Below are positions 34,383 through 42,781 of a DNA stretch of 45,853 nt, piece by piece (position 1 is the stretch's first letter; each line of letters starts with the position of its first letter). A program made the position numbers and the translations under genes. The stretch covers positions 1-45,853 of the forward strand of contig NZ_JASBRI010000009.1 in the NCBI RefSeq assembly GCF_030149515.1, given 5' to 3'. The stretch is from Maricaulis sp. Lineage in GTDB: Bacteria; Pseudomonadota; Alphaproteobacteria; Caulobacterales; Maricaulaceae. Below the pieces are notes generated by a model, which made no database searches, was not told the origin of the DNA, and was given only the letters and a program-made list of their open reading frames with translations.

Positions 34383-35738
34383 ATGAAACATCACCTGCTG
34401 GCCGTCACCACCGCTCTGGGCCTGGCCCTGGCCGTCCAGCCGGCCCTGGCCGCCCAGGATGCCGGGGGCGGGGATGCGCTGCGCCGGGCCATCGAGAGCG
34501 ATTACGAGGCCCATCTGGAAAGCCTCTACCGGCACTTCCATGCCCATCCCGAACTCTCCCACCAGGAACACGAGACCGCCGCGCGCCTGGCCGCGGAGCT
34601 GCGCGCGCTGGGCTTTGACGTCACCGAGGGCGTCGGCGGTACGGGCGTGGTCGCGGTGATGGAAAACGGGGCCGGCCCGACCGTGATGCTGCGCGCCGAC
34701 ATGGACGGCCTGCCGGTGCGCGAACAGACCGGCCTGCCCTATGCGTCCACCGACACCGATGTGGACCATCGCGGGGTGGAGAACCCGGTCATGCACGCCT
34801 GCGCCCACGACACCCACATGACCGGCCTGGTCGGTGCGGCACGCCAGCTGGTCGAGCGCACGGACGAATGGTCCGGCACGCTGGTCCTGATCGGCCAGCC
34901 GGCGGAAGAGCTGGGCGAGGGCGCCGTGGCGATGCTGGAGGACGGGCTCTACGAACGCTTTCCGCTGCCCGACTACAATATCGCTTTCCACACCTTCTCG
35001 GCCATCCCGGCCGGCACGATCACCTATGCGCCGGGTTATGCCATGGCCAATGTCGACAGTGTCGACCTTTATGTCCGCGGCCGCGGCGGCCACGGCGCCT
35101 ATCCGCACACCACCAAGGATCCGGTCTACCTGGCCTCCCAGATCGTGGTGAACCTGCAATCGCTCGTCTCGCGCGAGCTCTCCCCGCTCGAACCCGGCGT
35201 GGTCACGGTGGGCGCCTTCAATGCCGGCACCAAGCACAACATCATCTCCGACGAGGCCCACCTCCAGCTCACCGTGCGCTCCTATTCCGACGAAACGCGC
35301 GAACACCTGCTCGAGGGCATCGAACGCATCGCCAATGCCCAGGCCGAAGCCTACGGCCTGACCGAGGAGGAATATCCGCGCATCGAGATCGAGGAGACCT
35401 ACACGCCCTCGCTCTACAACAATCCCGAGCTGGCCAGCCGCGCCGTCGCCGCCATGCGCGAACGCTTCGGCGCGAGCCATGTGGTCGAGGCCGATCCGGT
35501 GATGGGCGGCGAGGACTATTCCCAGTACCACCGCACCGAACACAATATCCCCACCTTCATGTTCTGGGTCGGCGGCACCACGCAGGAGGCGCTGGACAGC
35601 TATATCGAACGCGGCCAGACCCCGCCCTCCAACCACTCCCCCTTCTTCGCCCCCGACGACCCGGAAACGACCATCGTCCAGGCGACCGAAGCGATGACAG
35701 CCGTGGCGCTGGACCTGCTGGGGAGTGAGGTGGAGTAG
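34383..35738 (+). CDS. exported M20 family amidohydrolase
   Basis: A 451-aa enzyme of the M20 aminoacylase/carboxypeptidase family. The signal peptide is about 1-23 (ALGLALAVQPALAAQD). Metal-site segments are MLRADMDGLPV (about 102-112), MHACAHDTH (C140, H142) and PAEELGEG (E175, E176), with H-containing lid residues in GGHGAYPHTT. It probably hydrolyses an N-acyl or amide bond in the periplasm. ATG at 34383 follows AAGGGGAAG. The gene directly precedes the low-GC island. Confidence 0.9.
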   Translation: MKHHLLAVTTALGLALAVQPALAAQDAGGGDALRRAIESDYEAHLESLYRHFHAHPELSHQEHETAARLAAELRALGFDVTEGVGGTGVVAVMENGAGPTVMLRADMDGLPVREQTGLPYASTDTDVDHRGVENPVMHACAHDTHMTGLVGAARQLVERTDEWSGTLVLIGQPAEELGEGAVAMLEDGLYERFPLPDYNIAFHTFSAIPAGTITYAPGYAMANVDSVDLYVRGRGGHGAYPHTTKDPVYLASQIVVNLQSLVSRELSPLEPGVVTVGAFNAGTKHNIISDEAHLQLTVRSYSDETREHLLEGIERIANAQAEAYGLTEEEYPRIEIEETYTPSLYNNPELASRAVAAMRERFGASHVVEADPVMGGEDYSQYHRTEHNIPTFMFWVGGTTQEALDSYIERGQTPPSNHSPFFAPDDPETTIVQATEAMTAVALDLLGSEVE

Positions 35739-35958
35739 GGGTGGGGCTGCGCGCGGAGGTGCGTGGAATGGCTGCTTGATCCCGAATGCGGACATTGGCG
35801 ATGGGTCGCAATGTAACGGGAGCCATCAATTCGGATTTGGGAAAATCGCGACACGTGGCGCTCCGCAATCCAGTGGGGTAAGGCCCTAGCACCCCGTCCG
35901 ATTTTTCGATGCCAGCCCAGCGTTTAGCGATCCCCACCTTGGAGCACCGACAATCAGG

Positions 35959-36579
35959 CTAAAGCTGTATCGCATTCCAAATGAAGAATACTGCGACCGC
36001 GATGAACGGTGTAAAAGCTTGGAACCACCCCTCAATAATTCTCAAAAATCTATGCGATTCTTTGATGTTCGCCCTGATCTTCTGATACGAATTGACTTCA
36101 TTGCGGTAATTCATCGCTTTTCCGTCATGGATGTCAGCGTGCATCACATCGTACAAAGAGTCCCGGAAATAGTCGGCGCTGGTGATGAGATCAAGCACAA
36201 GCCCGAGGGGCCCCAACACCACCATAGAAACTAAAATTCCCGTATCAGGCCTCTCGAAAACTGAATGGCTTCGGATCATCGCCGTCACCGACAAAACCCA
36301 AACCGCGAGTAGATCCATTCCCCACATAGGCATCGATATCGCCAATCCGAACGGAAGCTTGACCGGCGTCCACCAGTCGAACATCGCCCATTTGAATTGC
36401 GCCATCATTTCGCGATAAAGGTCGATCGCATCAGCAGCGACTTCAATTGTGATTTCTATTCCCGTCCAACGCTGGATAAGCGAAATCAGCGCCGCGATTG
36501 CCATCAGGATGCCTAATACCCCGAACATGGTGACAAACGGGCTACGTCGCTTCTTGGATTGCTTGTTTTCCCCGGTCAT
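35959..36579 (-). CDS. unrecognised membrane protein (island gene 1)
   Basis: A 206-aa protein of unknown family in lower-GC DNA. It has a basic N-terminus (KQSKKRRSP) and about four hydrophobic spans: FVTMFGVLGILMAIAALISL, LAISMPMWGMDLLAVWVLSV, ILVSMVVLGPLGLVLDLIT, and FIAVAVFFIWNAI at the end. A charged stretch sits between spans 3 and 4 (about 130-180). AGGGAA precedes the ATG. Divergent from the 643-aa gene; no homology recognised. Confidence 0.7.
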   Translation of the reverse strand: MTGENKQSKKRRSPFVTMFGVLGILMAIAALISLIQRWTGIEITIEVAADAIDLYREMMAQFKWAMFDWWTPVKLPFGLAISMPMWGMDLLAVWVLSVTAMIRSHSVFERPDTGILVSMVVLGPLGLVLDLITSADYFRDSLYDVMHADIHDGKAMNYRNEVNSYQKIRANIKESHRFLRIIEGWFQAFTPFIAVAVFFIWNAIQL

Positions 36580-36929
36580 TTAATTTCCCTGCCGTTCGCG
36601 ACTTTAAAGCGTAATTGCAAGTGCGACTACGGCAGATTCGATACGGCCTCCGGTCTTGTTTAGCTCCAAAAATGCCGAACCGTTGGGCTTGAGATGCAGG
36701 CGATCGGATACGCGCATAATCCCGGGCGGGGACGCTACCGAGCGATCTCACCGAAACCTGGTTTTACGGGATGGTGCACAGTTAACAATTCGTCATGCGT
36801 CAAATGGTCCGTTCAGGCACAGTCGTATGAAACTAAAAATTCACATTGGAATTGAGCAAAAAACACGGTTAACGTGCTGAACATGGCGCCTGACTGGAGT
36901 GCACGCAGCTTGCGCCCGGGGGAGGAGTA
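36580..36929. promoter_or_regulatory. intergenic region between divergent island genes
   Basis: 350 bases without a gene, AT-richer than the flanks. It must hold the promoters of both neighbouring genes. Half-site TTAA words occur (GTTAACAATT, GGTTAACGTG), but no convincing inverted repeat or promoter pair was seen. GGGGGAGGAG at the right end serves the 643-aa gene. Confidence 0.5.
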
Positions 36930-38861
36930 ATGGCTAGGTCGGATGTCGAAGAAGCATTGTCGCAAGCGGAGGAGCGCTTGGTTGCGTGCGCACGAACCGG
37001 GCGGGCTTGGAGTGCAGTTGAAGGTGAGTCCAATCGGATACGATCATCTGTCATTCGTGATTTAGTCTCGGACATTGACGAGGCGCTGCGAGTGGTTCCG
37101 CTAACCCCGGTCAACCCTAAAGGACTCGAGATCTACGGCGCAACCGTGGTTGCCGACCGGCCGGACGCGGCAGCTCTGGACCTTGAAGGTGTCCGCGTGT
37201 GCTCGAAGCTGTGGTTCGATGATTGCGCATTTGTGCAACCCGCCGCTGATGGGCGCGCAGATCTGCCCGGCGTGATTTCCATTCGCGATGCCCACGCAAA
37301 ATCTCTCGGTTTTCTCGGTTGCTCATTTCAGAGGATTGATGCGCGTCGGAGCCACATCCAAGGCAACTTGTACCTTGATAGAGCAAACTGCGACGAATGC
37401 GTCGATCTTCACAATGCGATCGTGGAGGGGGAGATGTCCTGCTGCGGAATGCTTATCGGATCGGATCGCGCACCCGGATCGGACGACGCCCCCGCCGGAC
37501 CTTGGTCACACACCCATGGCTATGCTCTGCGGGCTGAGACGAGTGAGATAGGCGGGTCCGTCCTGTTGACGTCCAGCGACCTTCGACAGTTCGAGGCGCG
37601 GGGCAAGGTCAGCTTCGTCCGGTCGTCCATCGGCGGTCGCCTCGATTGTCGGGGTGGGACGTTTAGGGCTGCCCGCACCGTCGAAGGGGACAAGGGCCGG
37701 CGCATTGCCTTGCATTTAGACGGTGTTCGCGTGGACGCCTCTGTGATGATCGGCGAGGGGTTCAAATCCAGCGGTGAGGTTAACATCGTCCGAGCCAAGG
37801 TGCGATCGGACGTACGTTGCGGCGGCGGCACTTTCCGCGGCGGCACGGGAAACGACCTCCGCCCGTCCCACAATCGCGGCCTGCTGCCGTGGCGCCTTCG
37901 TTCAAGGGATACTCCCGTGCCCTGCGTCGCGCTCAATTTCCAATCTGCGGAAATTGATGAGGGACTTTACCTTGACGACGCTGCTTCGGCTGAGCGGACG
38001 ATGATCGACGGCGCCCTGATTCTTTCCCATGCCGCCTGTGAACTGTTCTGTGACGGGAACGCGAATTCGAGATCGGAGTACATCGCTGGTCCGCCTCCTG
38101 GTTGCCTTGAGCTGGACGGCTTCATCTACTCGCGTCTAGGTAACTGCAGCACGGCATGGAAAAGCCGCGTTCGATGGCTGCAGGGTCAAAAGACCGGACA
38201 CTTGGTGACAAGCTTTCGGCCCCAGCCGTGGGTCCAGCTCATCAATGTGCTGGATAAGATGGGTTACAAGGAAGACGCGCGATTCGTCTCAATTAAGAAA
38301 CAAGTCGAGTTGCGCAAGAGCGATTCCTTGAATCCGGTTCAGAAACTTATGAACTTGTTCCTCGGCGTCACGGTTGGCCATGGCCATAAGCCGTTCCACG
38401 CGCTGATCATCTCTGTTTTTCTCTTGGCGCCGGCGTATTTCGTTTTCAGCATTGCGGCGCAGGAGGGTTGGATGGCACCGCAAAATGGCGAGGTGCTAGT
38501 TAGCTCCGAGTATTGGTCTCAAGATGACTGCCAAACGCCAGCCGGTTATCGCGAATTGAACGCCCTTTACTACGTTGTGGACTCGTACATTCCGATAATC
38601 GATCAATACCACGAAAGGGACTGGGGGCCGTCAAGCGTTTCGGCGGAGTGCGCGAAGCAAACTAACCCATCACACTGGACACAATACCTTCAGGTCCACC
38701 ATTCGGCCGCTCTGTCCAACTCGTACGAAATGTTCTTCCGGAAACGGTTCGAGAATGGCTGGTTAGAAATAATCAGGTGGGCACTCATCGTTAGCGGATG
38801 GATTTTGGTACCCTTGTTCTTGGCTGGCGTAACAGGGACGATGAAGCGATTCGAGGATTGA
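36930..38861 (+). CDS. beta-helix protein with two C-terminal membrane spans (island gene 2)
   Basis: A 643-aa protein. Residues about 60-400 form ten or so repeats of roughly 20 residues with a recurring pattern like ALxLxGxxVxxxLxLxxxxF (examples: ALDLEGVRVCSKLWFDDCAF, VSFVRSSIGGRLDCRGGTF, ALNFQSAEIDEGLYLDDAA), as in a parallel beta-helix. Next is a PWVQLINVLDKMGYKEDARFV helix and GVTVGHGHKPFHAL, then two membrane spans (about 488-512 and 613-636). Between them lies a loop of about 100 residues with two Cys (C534, C574). The motif order resembles proteins loosely labelled membrane-associated in Actinobacteria and others. No function is known. Confidence 0.78.
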   Translation: MARSDVEEALSQAEERLVACARTGRAWSAVEGESNRIRSSVIRDLVSDIDEALRVVPLTPVNPKGLEIYGATVVADRPDAAALDLEGVRVCSKLWFDDCAFVQPAADGRADLPGVISIRDAHAKSLGFLGCSFQRIDARRSHIQGNLYLDRANCDECVDLHNAIVEGEMSCCGMLIGSDRAPGSDDAPAGPWSHTHGYALRAETSEIGGSVLLTSSDLRQFEARGKVSFVRSSIGGRLDCRGGTFRAARTVEGDKGRRIALHLDGVRVDASVMIGEGFKSSGEVNIVRAKVRSDVRCGGGTFRGGTGNDLRPSHNRGLLPWRLRSRDTPVPCVALNFQSAEIDEGLYLDDAASAERTMIDGALILSHAACELFCDGNANSRSEYIAGPPPGCLELDGFIYSRLGNCSTAWKSRVRWLQGQKTGHLVTSFRPQPWVQLINVLDKMGYKEDARFVSIKKQVELRKSDSLNPVQKLMNLFLGVTVGHGHKPFHALIISVFLLAPAYFVFSIAAQEGWMAPQNGEVLVSSEYWSQDDCQTPAGYRELNALYYVVDSYIPIIDQYHERDWGPSSVSAECAKQTNPSHWTQYLQVHHSAALSNSYEMFFRKRFENGWLEIIRWALIVSGWILVPLFLAGVTGTMKRFED

Positions 38862-38899
38862 TGCCAAGTCGGCCAAAAGAAAGTCGAAGTGCACCAGTT

Positions 38900-38924
38900 C
38901 TGCCTGTAAATGGTCAACAGGCAG
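38900..38924. other. stem-loop after the beta-helix gene
   Basis: CTGCCTGT and ACAGGCAG pair perfectly (8 bp, 9-base loop) 38 bases after the stop. TCTAAAAAAT follows, so it is not a classic plus-strand terminator. Confidence 0.35.
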
Positions 38925-39053
38925 TCTAAAAAATACCCAAAATTGCTCGAAGTGTAATGTGCAGCCGTTTGCATAGATAGTGAGCACTCATGCGAACACG
39001 GCGAGGCGGCGACCTGAACTCGTAGTGCTGGTCCGTCAGAAGGGGAGAGTGCA

Positions 39054-39857
39054 ATGCCTTTCGGTCTCTGGGCTTGGATCTTCAACAAGCGTGCCCACGC
39101 AATTCGGGAGCGGCGGTTTGAGGGAGTCAAGGGACGAGGGTCGCTCGTCGAGACCGATGATGGTCGGTGCGTAATTCCATATTTCGCTAACGTGAATTCA
39201 GATCACGAGGATTTCGTGGAGGCGAGTGTTCTTGAGTCGGGTAAATCATCTGACGACCATTGGCGGAAAGGAATGATCGGGCTGTACCTATTGGCTGGCC
39301 TAGTTGCCCTTTATTTCATCCCACGCGTTTCCGAAAACATCCATGGGGTGTTCTCGCAAAATGGAGAGATAAGCATTGGCCCGTTTGTATATCTTGTATT
39401 AGCGGCGTTGGTCCTAGGTGGATTTGTGTTTGCGATAACCATTATTCACTTTGTAAATATATCACAGGAGTGGGGTAAGGCGCTTAATAAGCTTTTTTCT
39501 AACGATGACACGTATCAGCAATTGATGGGTATTCGGTTTACGCTTTTGGAGTTCAGACGATTCATAAAATGGCGCCGCGTAATGAGCGTTACAATATTTG
39601 TGTATTTCCTAGTTCTCGCCGCAATATCACTAGATATATACGAAGACATTAAAGATGGTAAAATAATTTTTGACCGCGCGGAGCTGTTCCTATTGTCTGC
39701 TTGGGTTCCAATTCAGTTGATCAGCATATGCATCGTCTCTTATCTTCGCTGGCGATACACAAACTGGCGGTCTCCGACCCTGCAATTCTGCATCATGCTA
39801 GTGGAGCAGAAGCGAGCCTATGTGGCGCTAATGCGACGTGGTCGAGGAGCGGGGTAG
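39054..39857 (+). CDS. unrecognised four-span membrane protein (island gene 3)
   Basis: A 267-aa protein in the AT-richest part of the window. Four hydrophobic spans lie near 73-90, 111-133, 175-195 and 212-234. A cytoplasmic N-terminus of about 70 residues (with a VETDDGRCVIPYF segment) and a charged loop between spans 2 and 3 (EWGKALNKLFSNDDTYQQL) are the main soluble parts. GGGGAGAG precedes the ATG. No family recognised. Same strand as the 643-aa gene, 192 bases away, so possibly cotranscribed. Confidence 0.72.
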   Translation: MPFGLWAWIFNKRAHAIRERRFEGVKGRGSLVETDDGRCVIPYFANVNSDHEDFVEASVLESGKSSDDHWRKGMIGLYLLAGLVALYFIPRVSENIHGVFSQNGEISIGPFVYLVLAALVLGGFVFAITIIHFVNISQEWGKALNKLFSNDDTYQQLMGIRFTLLEFRRFIKWRRVMSVTIFVYFLVLAAISLDIYEDIKDGKIIFDRAELFLLSAWVPIQLISICIVSYLRWRYTNWRSPTLQFCIMLVEQKRAYVALMRRGRGAG

Positions 39858-39890
39858 GCAGATAGAGTGCTTGAAACTCGGGTTGCCTAC
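39854..39890 (+). terminator. nested stem-loop at the end of the island
   Basis: GTAGGCA pairs with TGCCTAC, and inside it GAGT pairs with ACTC around GCTTGAA. The stop codon of island gene 3 lies in the left arm. No T-tract follows, so it may protect or end the transcript. Confidence 0.4.
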
Positions 39891-40003
39891 GTCCCCTCCT
39901 GCGCCTGACCGGGAGATCCGGGAAGCAGGCCTTCCCCACCTGCCGAATTGCCAGTCCAGCCCCCCGTCTCTAACCTGCCGGCGAATCCAGCAGGGGGGAG
40001 CAC

Positions 40004-41185
40004 ATGTCCTTGATTCCGGCCGACAACCATCTTGCGGTGATGGCCGCGCTGTTTGCCATTGCGGGGGCAGGTTTCCTGCTGGAGAAGACGCGGATCGGGG
40101 CGCTGGTCACCGGGGCGGTGTCGGCGATCTTCATTGCTATCCTGGCGTCGAATGTCGGGCTCATTCCCTCCTCGGCGCCGGCCTATGACTTCGTCTGGAC
40201 CTATTTCGTGCCGGTGCTGATCCCGCTCTTTCTGATGAAGGCGGACCTGAAGAAGATCTTCTTCGAGACGACGCGGATGGCCGGGGCGTTCCTGCTGGCG
40301 GCGGCGGGGACGGTCGCGGGGGCCGTGGCGGCCTTCGCCCTCATCGATATCGGCGACTATGAGGCCGGCGCGGCGGCGGCCGATCTGGGCACGCGCCAGG
40401 CCGCGGCGGTGGGCTCGTTCACGGCCACCTATATCGGCGGGTCGGTGAATTACGGCGCGCTGCTCGGCGCGACCGGGTTGGGCGAGGCCGATCCGTCCTT
40501 CGCCTCGGCGATGACGGCGGTGGACAATCTGTATTCCGGCTTCTTCTTGGCGCTTTTGGCGATCATGCCCGGCTGGGCCTGGCTGGCGCGGCGCTATGTG
40601 CAGATCGACCACACCCATGGCGATATCGAGGGGGTGGAGGAGGATCCGGTCTCGGCGGCCTCGCTGGCCCTGTCGGCGGCCTATGCGCTGATCGTGGTGG
40701 CCGTGGGCACGCTGATCGCCGATCAGCTGGACGCCTTCTGGGAGGATGCCGGGCGCAAGTGGAAATTCGCCATCATCTCGGTGCTCGCCCTCATCCCCGC
40801 CACCGCCTTTCCAAAGACGATGGGGCGGATGCGCGGCGGCTACGAGATCGGTATCGGCCTCTCCTTCGTCTTCTTCGCCATGATCGCCGCGGGGGCCGAT
40901 GTGATGTCGCTGCTGCAGCAGGCGCCGGTGCTGATGCTGCTGATCGGCGTCATGCTGGCGATCCATGCGGTTGTCGTGTTCGGTGCCGGTTCGGTCATGC
41001 GCCTGTCGCTGCCCGAACTCATCACCGCGTCGAACGCCGCCATTCTCGGCGCCACCACGGCGCCGGCCCTGGCGGCCGCGAAAGGCTGGAAGGACCTGGT
41101 CACGCCCGGCGTGCTGGTCGGGGTGCTGGGCTATGCCATCGGCACCCCCATCGCCACGCTCGTCTTCGAGCTCTGGCCGGGTTAG
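40004..41185 (+). CDS. DUF819 family membrane protein
   Basis: A 393-aa integral membrane protein with about eleven hydrophobic spans. The DUF819 hallmarks are present: LGTRQAAAVGSFTATYIGGSVNY and MTAVDNLYSGFF. The family contains YjcL-like proteins and is thought to be transporters of unknown substrate. GGGGGGAG lies 5 bases before the ATG at 40004. High-GC codon use returns here after the island. It is convergent with a GFA gene, 4 bases away. Confidence 0.9.
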   Translation: MSLIPADNHLAVMAALFAIAGAGFLLEKTRIGALVTGAVSAIFIAILASNVGLIPSSAPAYDFVWTYFVPVLIPLFLMKADLKKIFFETTRMAGAFLLAAAGTVAGAVAAFALIDIGDYEAGAAAADLGTRQAAAVGSFTATYIGGSVNYGALLGATGLGEADPSFASAMTAVDNLYSGFFLALLAIMPGWAWLARRYVQIDHTHGDIEGVEEDPVSAASLALSAAYALIVVAVGTLIADQLDAFWEDAGRKWKFAIISVLALIPATAFPKTMGRMRGGYEIGIGLSFVFFAMIAAGADVMSLLQQAPVLMLLIGVMLAIHAVVVFGAGSVMRLSLPELITASNAAILGATTAPALAAAKGWKDLVTPGVLVGVLGYAIGTPIATLVFELWPG

Positions 41186-41189
41186 GGCG

Positions 41190-41567
41190 TCAGCTCTCGC
41201 GCTTCGGTTTCGCCCAGGCCAGCGCCTCGGCCGTGAAGGCGTCGCCGTGGGGGGTGAAGGCGCCGGGCCGGTCATAGGTGCCGATCAGGAAATGGGTCTC
41301 TCCGGCCCATTTCGCCCCGAGATAGGAGAGGGGGGTGCCGCAGGTCCGGCAGAAGCCGCGCTGCACCCCTTCCGAACTGGCATGCACGGCCGGCGTGCCG
41401 GCGACGATCTCGACCTGGCTGTCCGACCACGCCACCCAGGTCGAAAACGCCGCGCCGGTGGAGCGCCGGCAGTCTTCGCAATGGCAGTTGGCGACAAATT
41501 CGGGCTCGCCGGTGCAGCGATAGCGCACCGCGCCGCAGCGGCAGCCGCCGCGATGCTCCTGTGTCAT
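41190..41567 (-). CDS. GFA family (glutathione-dependent formaldehyde-activating-like) protein
   Basis: A 125-aa zinc-binding protein. The Cys pattern is typical: GGCRCGAVRY (C9, C11), CHCEDC (C28, C30, C33), and FCRTCG (C73, C76). The family is named for a formaldehyde-glutathione adduct enzyme, but most members have no shown activity. It reads on the minus strand, convergent with the DUF819 gene; its upstream region carries 11-bp-phased direct repeats shared with the GIN-domain gene. Confidence 0.92.
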   Translation of the reverse strand: MTQEHRGGCRCGAVRYRCTGEPEFVANCHCEDCRRSTGAAFSTWVAWSDSQVEIVAGTPAVHASSEGVQRGFCRTCGTPLSYLGAKWAGETHFLIGTYDRPGAFTPHGDAFTAEALAWAKPKRES

Positions 41568-41594
41568 GCCTGCAATCCCCCTGCGCCGAGGTTC

Positions 41595-41651
41595 TGCACC
41601 GGTCTTGCACCGGTATGGGGGTCTTATTGGTGCCTTATTGAGGGCTTGTTG
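41595..41651. promoter_or_regulatory. direct repeats phased at 11 bp
   Basis: TGCACCGGT occurs at 41595 and 41606. Then CTTATTG occurs at 41623 and 41634, with a near copy CTTGTTG at 41645. Each step is 11 bases, one helical turn, as in operators of OmpR/PhoB-type regulators. It lies between the divergent GFA and GIN-domain genes. Confidence 0.5.
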
Positions 41652-41792
41652 GCCAGTTGTGCATGCGGTTTCGACATTACGAGGACGTCATCGCACCGTC
41701 AGTACGCGGCAGGCCTGTCCTTGGGATAAACTGCATCCAATCCATGCCCGCGCGGCATCATGGGAGGGACAGCTTTGTTTGGAGGGATATCC

Positions 41793-42779
41793 ATGACACC
41801 CAAGATTATAGCCGGCGCCACCGCGACCCTGATGGGAATCGGCGCCCTGGCCATGACGGCCAACGCCCAGGAAAGCCGGGGCTTTTCCGGCCGGCAGGTG
41901 CAGATCGAGAATTTCATCGGCCGTGTCGAGATACGCACCGGCGGTCCGGACATCCGCGTCGAGATCCGCAATCCCGGCGATGCCGCGGAGGACCCGGTCG
42001 CCAGTGCCACGAGCGGCGGTGTCGTCATCGATGGCGGACAGCGTGTGCGCAATCTCAACTGCCGGACAAATAACGGAGAAATGCGTATCGGCCGGTGGAT
42101 GAATTCGCGCCCGATCGAGGATTACCCGCTGCTGGTCATCACCGCGCCGGCCGGGCTCGACCTCGCGATGGGCGACAGCGCCTTCGTCGGCGAATCCGGC
42201 GATCTCGGCTCGATCGACCTGTCGATGAATTCCTGCGGCCGGTTCGAGGCGGGGGCCATCGCCCGCGATGCCGAGCTGAACATCAACGGGTCGGGCGATG
42301 TGATCACGCGCGATATCGGTGGCAATTCCCGCTTCAGAATCAATGGCTCGGGCGATATTTCCGTGGGCGATATCGCGGGCAATGTCACCATCAGCGTCAA
42401 TGGTTCGGGCGATGTCGATGGCGGCGATGTGGCCGGTGCGACCGAGATCGACATCAACGGGTCCGGCGATATCGAGCTGGCCGGCATTGCCAGCCTGGAT
42501 GTCGGCGTTTCCGGATCGGGCGATGTGCGCGTGGACAATATCGACGGTGCCTTTCGCGCCTCGATCGCCGGTTCGGGCGATATCCGGATCGCAGGCGGGC
42601 GGGCCCAGCCCTTCGAGGCCTACATAAACGGCTCGGGCGACATTTCCTTCGGCGGTACGGCGATCGATGTGACGATTCGCGAATCCGGCGGCGGTGACGT
42701 GGATATCGAGGCCGTGGAAGGCGCGATCGACTGGCGCCGCAATGGCCGCTCGGTGCTGCGCGTCGGCGGTGCCGACTGA
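41793..42779 (+). CDS. secreted GIN-domain (DUF2807-like) repeat protein
   Basis: A 328-aa exported protein (signal peptide about 1-25, ending MTANAQE). Its C-terminal half holds seven GSGD turns and one GGGD from residue 165 to about 300, each 16-20 residues apart (INGSGDVITRD, INGSGDISVGD, VNGSGDVDGGD). The pattern fits a beta-solenoid like the head GIN domain found in putative adhesins. GGAGGGATATCC precedes the ATG at 41793. The N-terminal part (30-150) is beta-rich without repeats. Role: probably surface-exposed or periplasmic; unknown. Convergent with rlmB, with only 2 bases between the stops. Confidence 0.85.
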   Translation: MTPKIIAGATATLMGIGALAMTANAQESRGFSGRQVQIENFIGRVEIRTGGPDIRVEIRNPGDAAEDPVASATSGGVVIDGGQRVRNLNCRTNNGEMRIGRWMNSRPIEDYPLLVITAPAGLDLAMGDSAFVGESGDLGSIDLSMNSCGRFEAGAIARDAELNINGSGDVITRDIGGNSRFRINGSGDISVGDIAGNVTISVNGSGDVDGGDVAGATEIDINGSGDIELAGIASLDVGVSGSGDVRVDNIDGAFRASIAGSGDIRIAGGRAQPFEAYINGSGDISFGGTAIDVTIRESGGGDVDIEAVEGAIDWRRNGRSVLRVGGAD

Positions 42780-42781
42780 GA

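Noticed and set aside
35739..39900. search for attachment-site direct repeats or an integrase at the island edges
   Set aside because: No convincing repeat pair, tRNA or recombinase was seen, so no mobile-element type can be named.
39887..41275. 462-aa open frame antisense to the DUF819 gene
   Set aside because: Arg/Gly/His-rich shadow translation with no domain; the plus-strand gene is unambiguous.
42285..42720. GSGD repeats as a possible CRISPR-like or tandem DNA array
   Set aside because: The repeats are at protein level, vary at the DNA level, and have no spacer structure.
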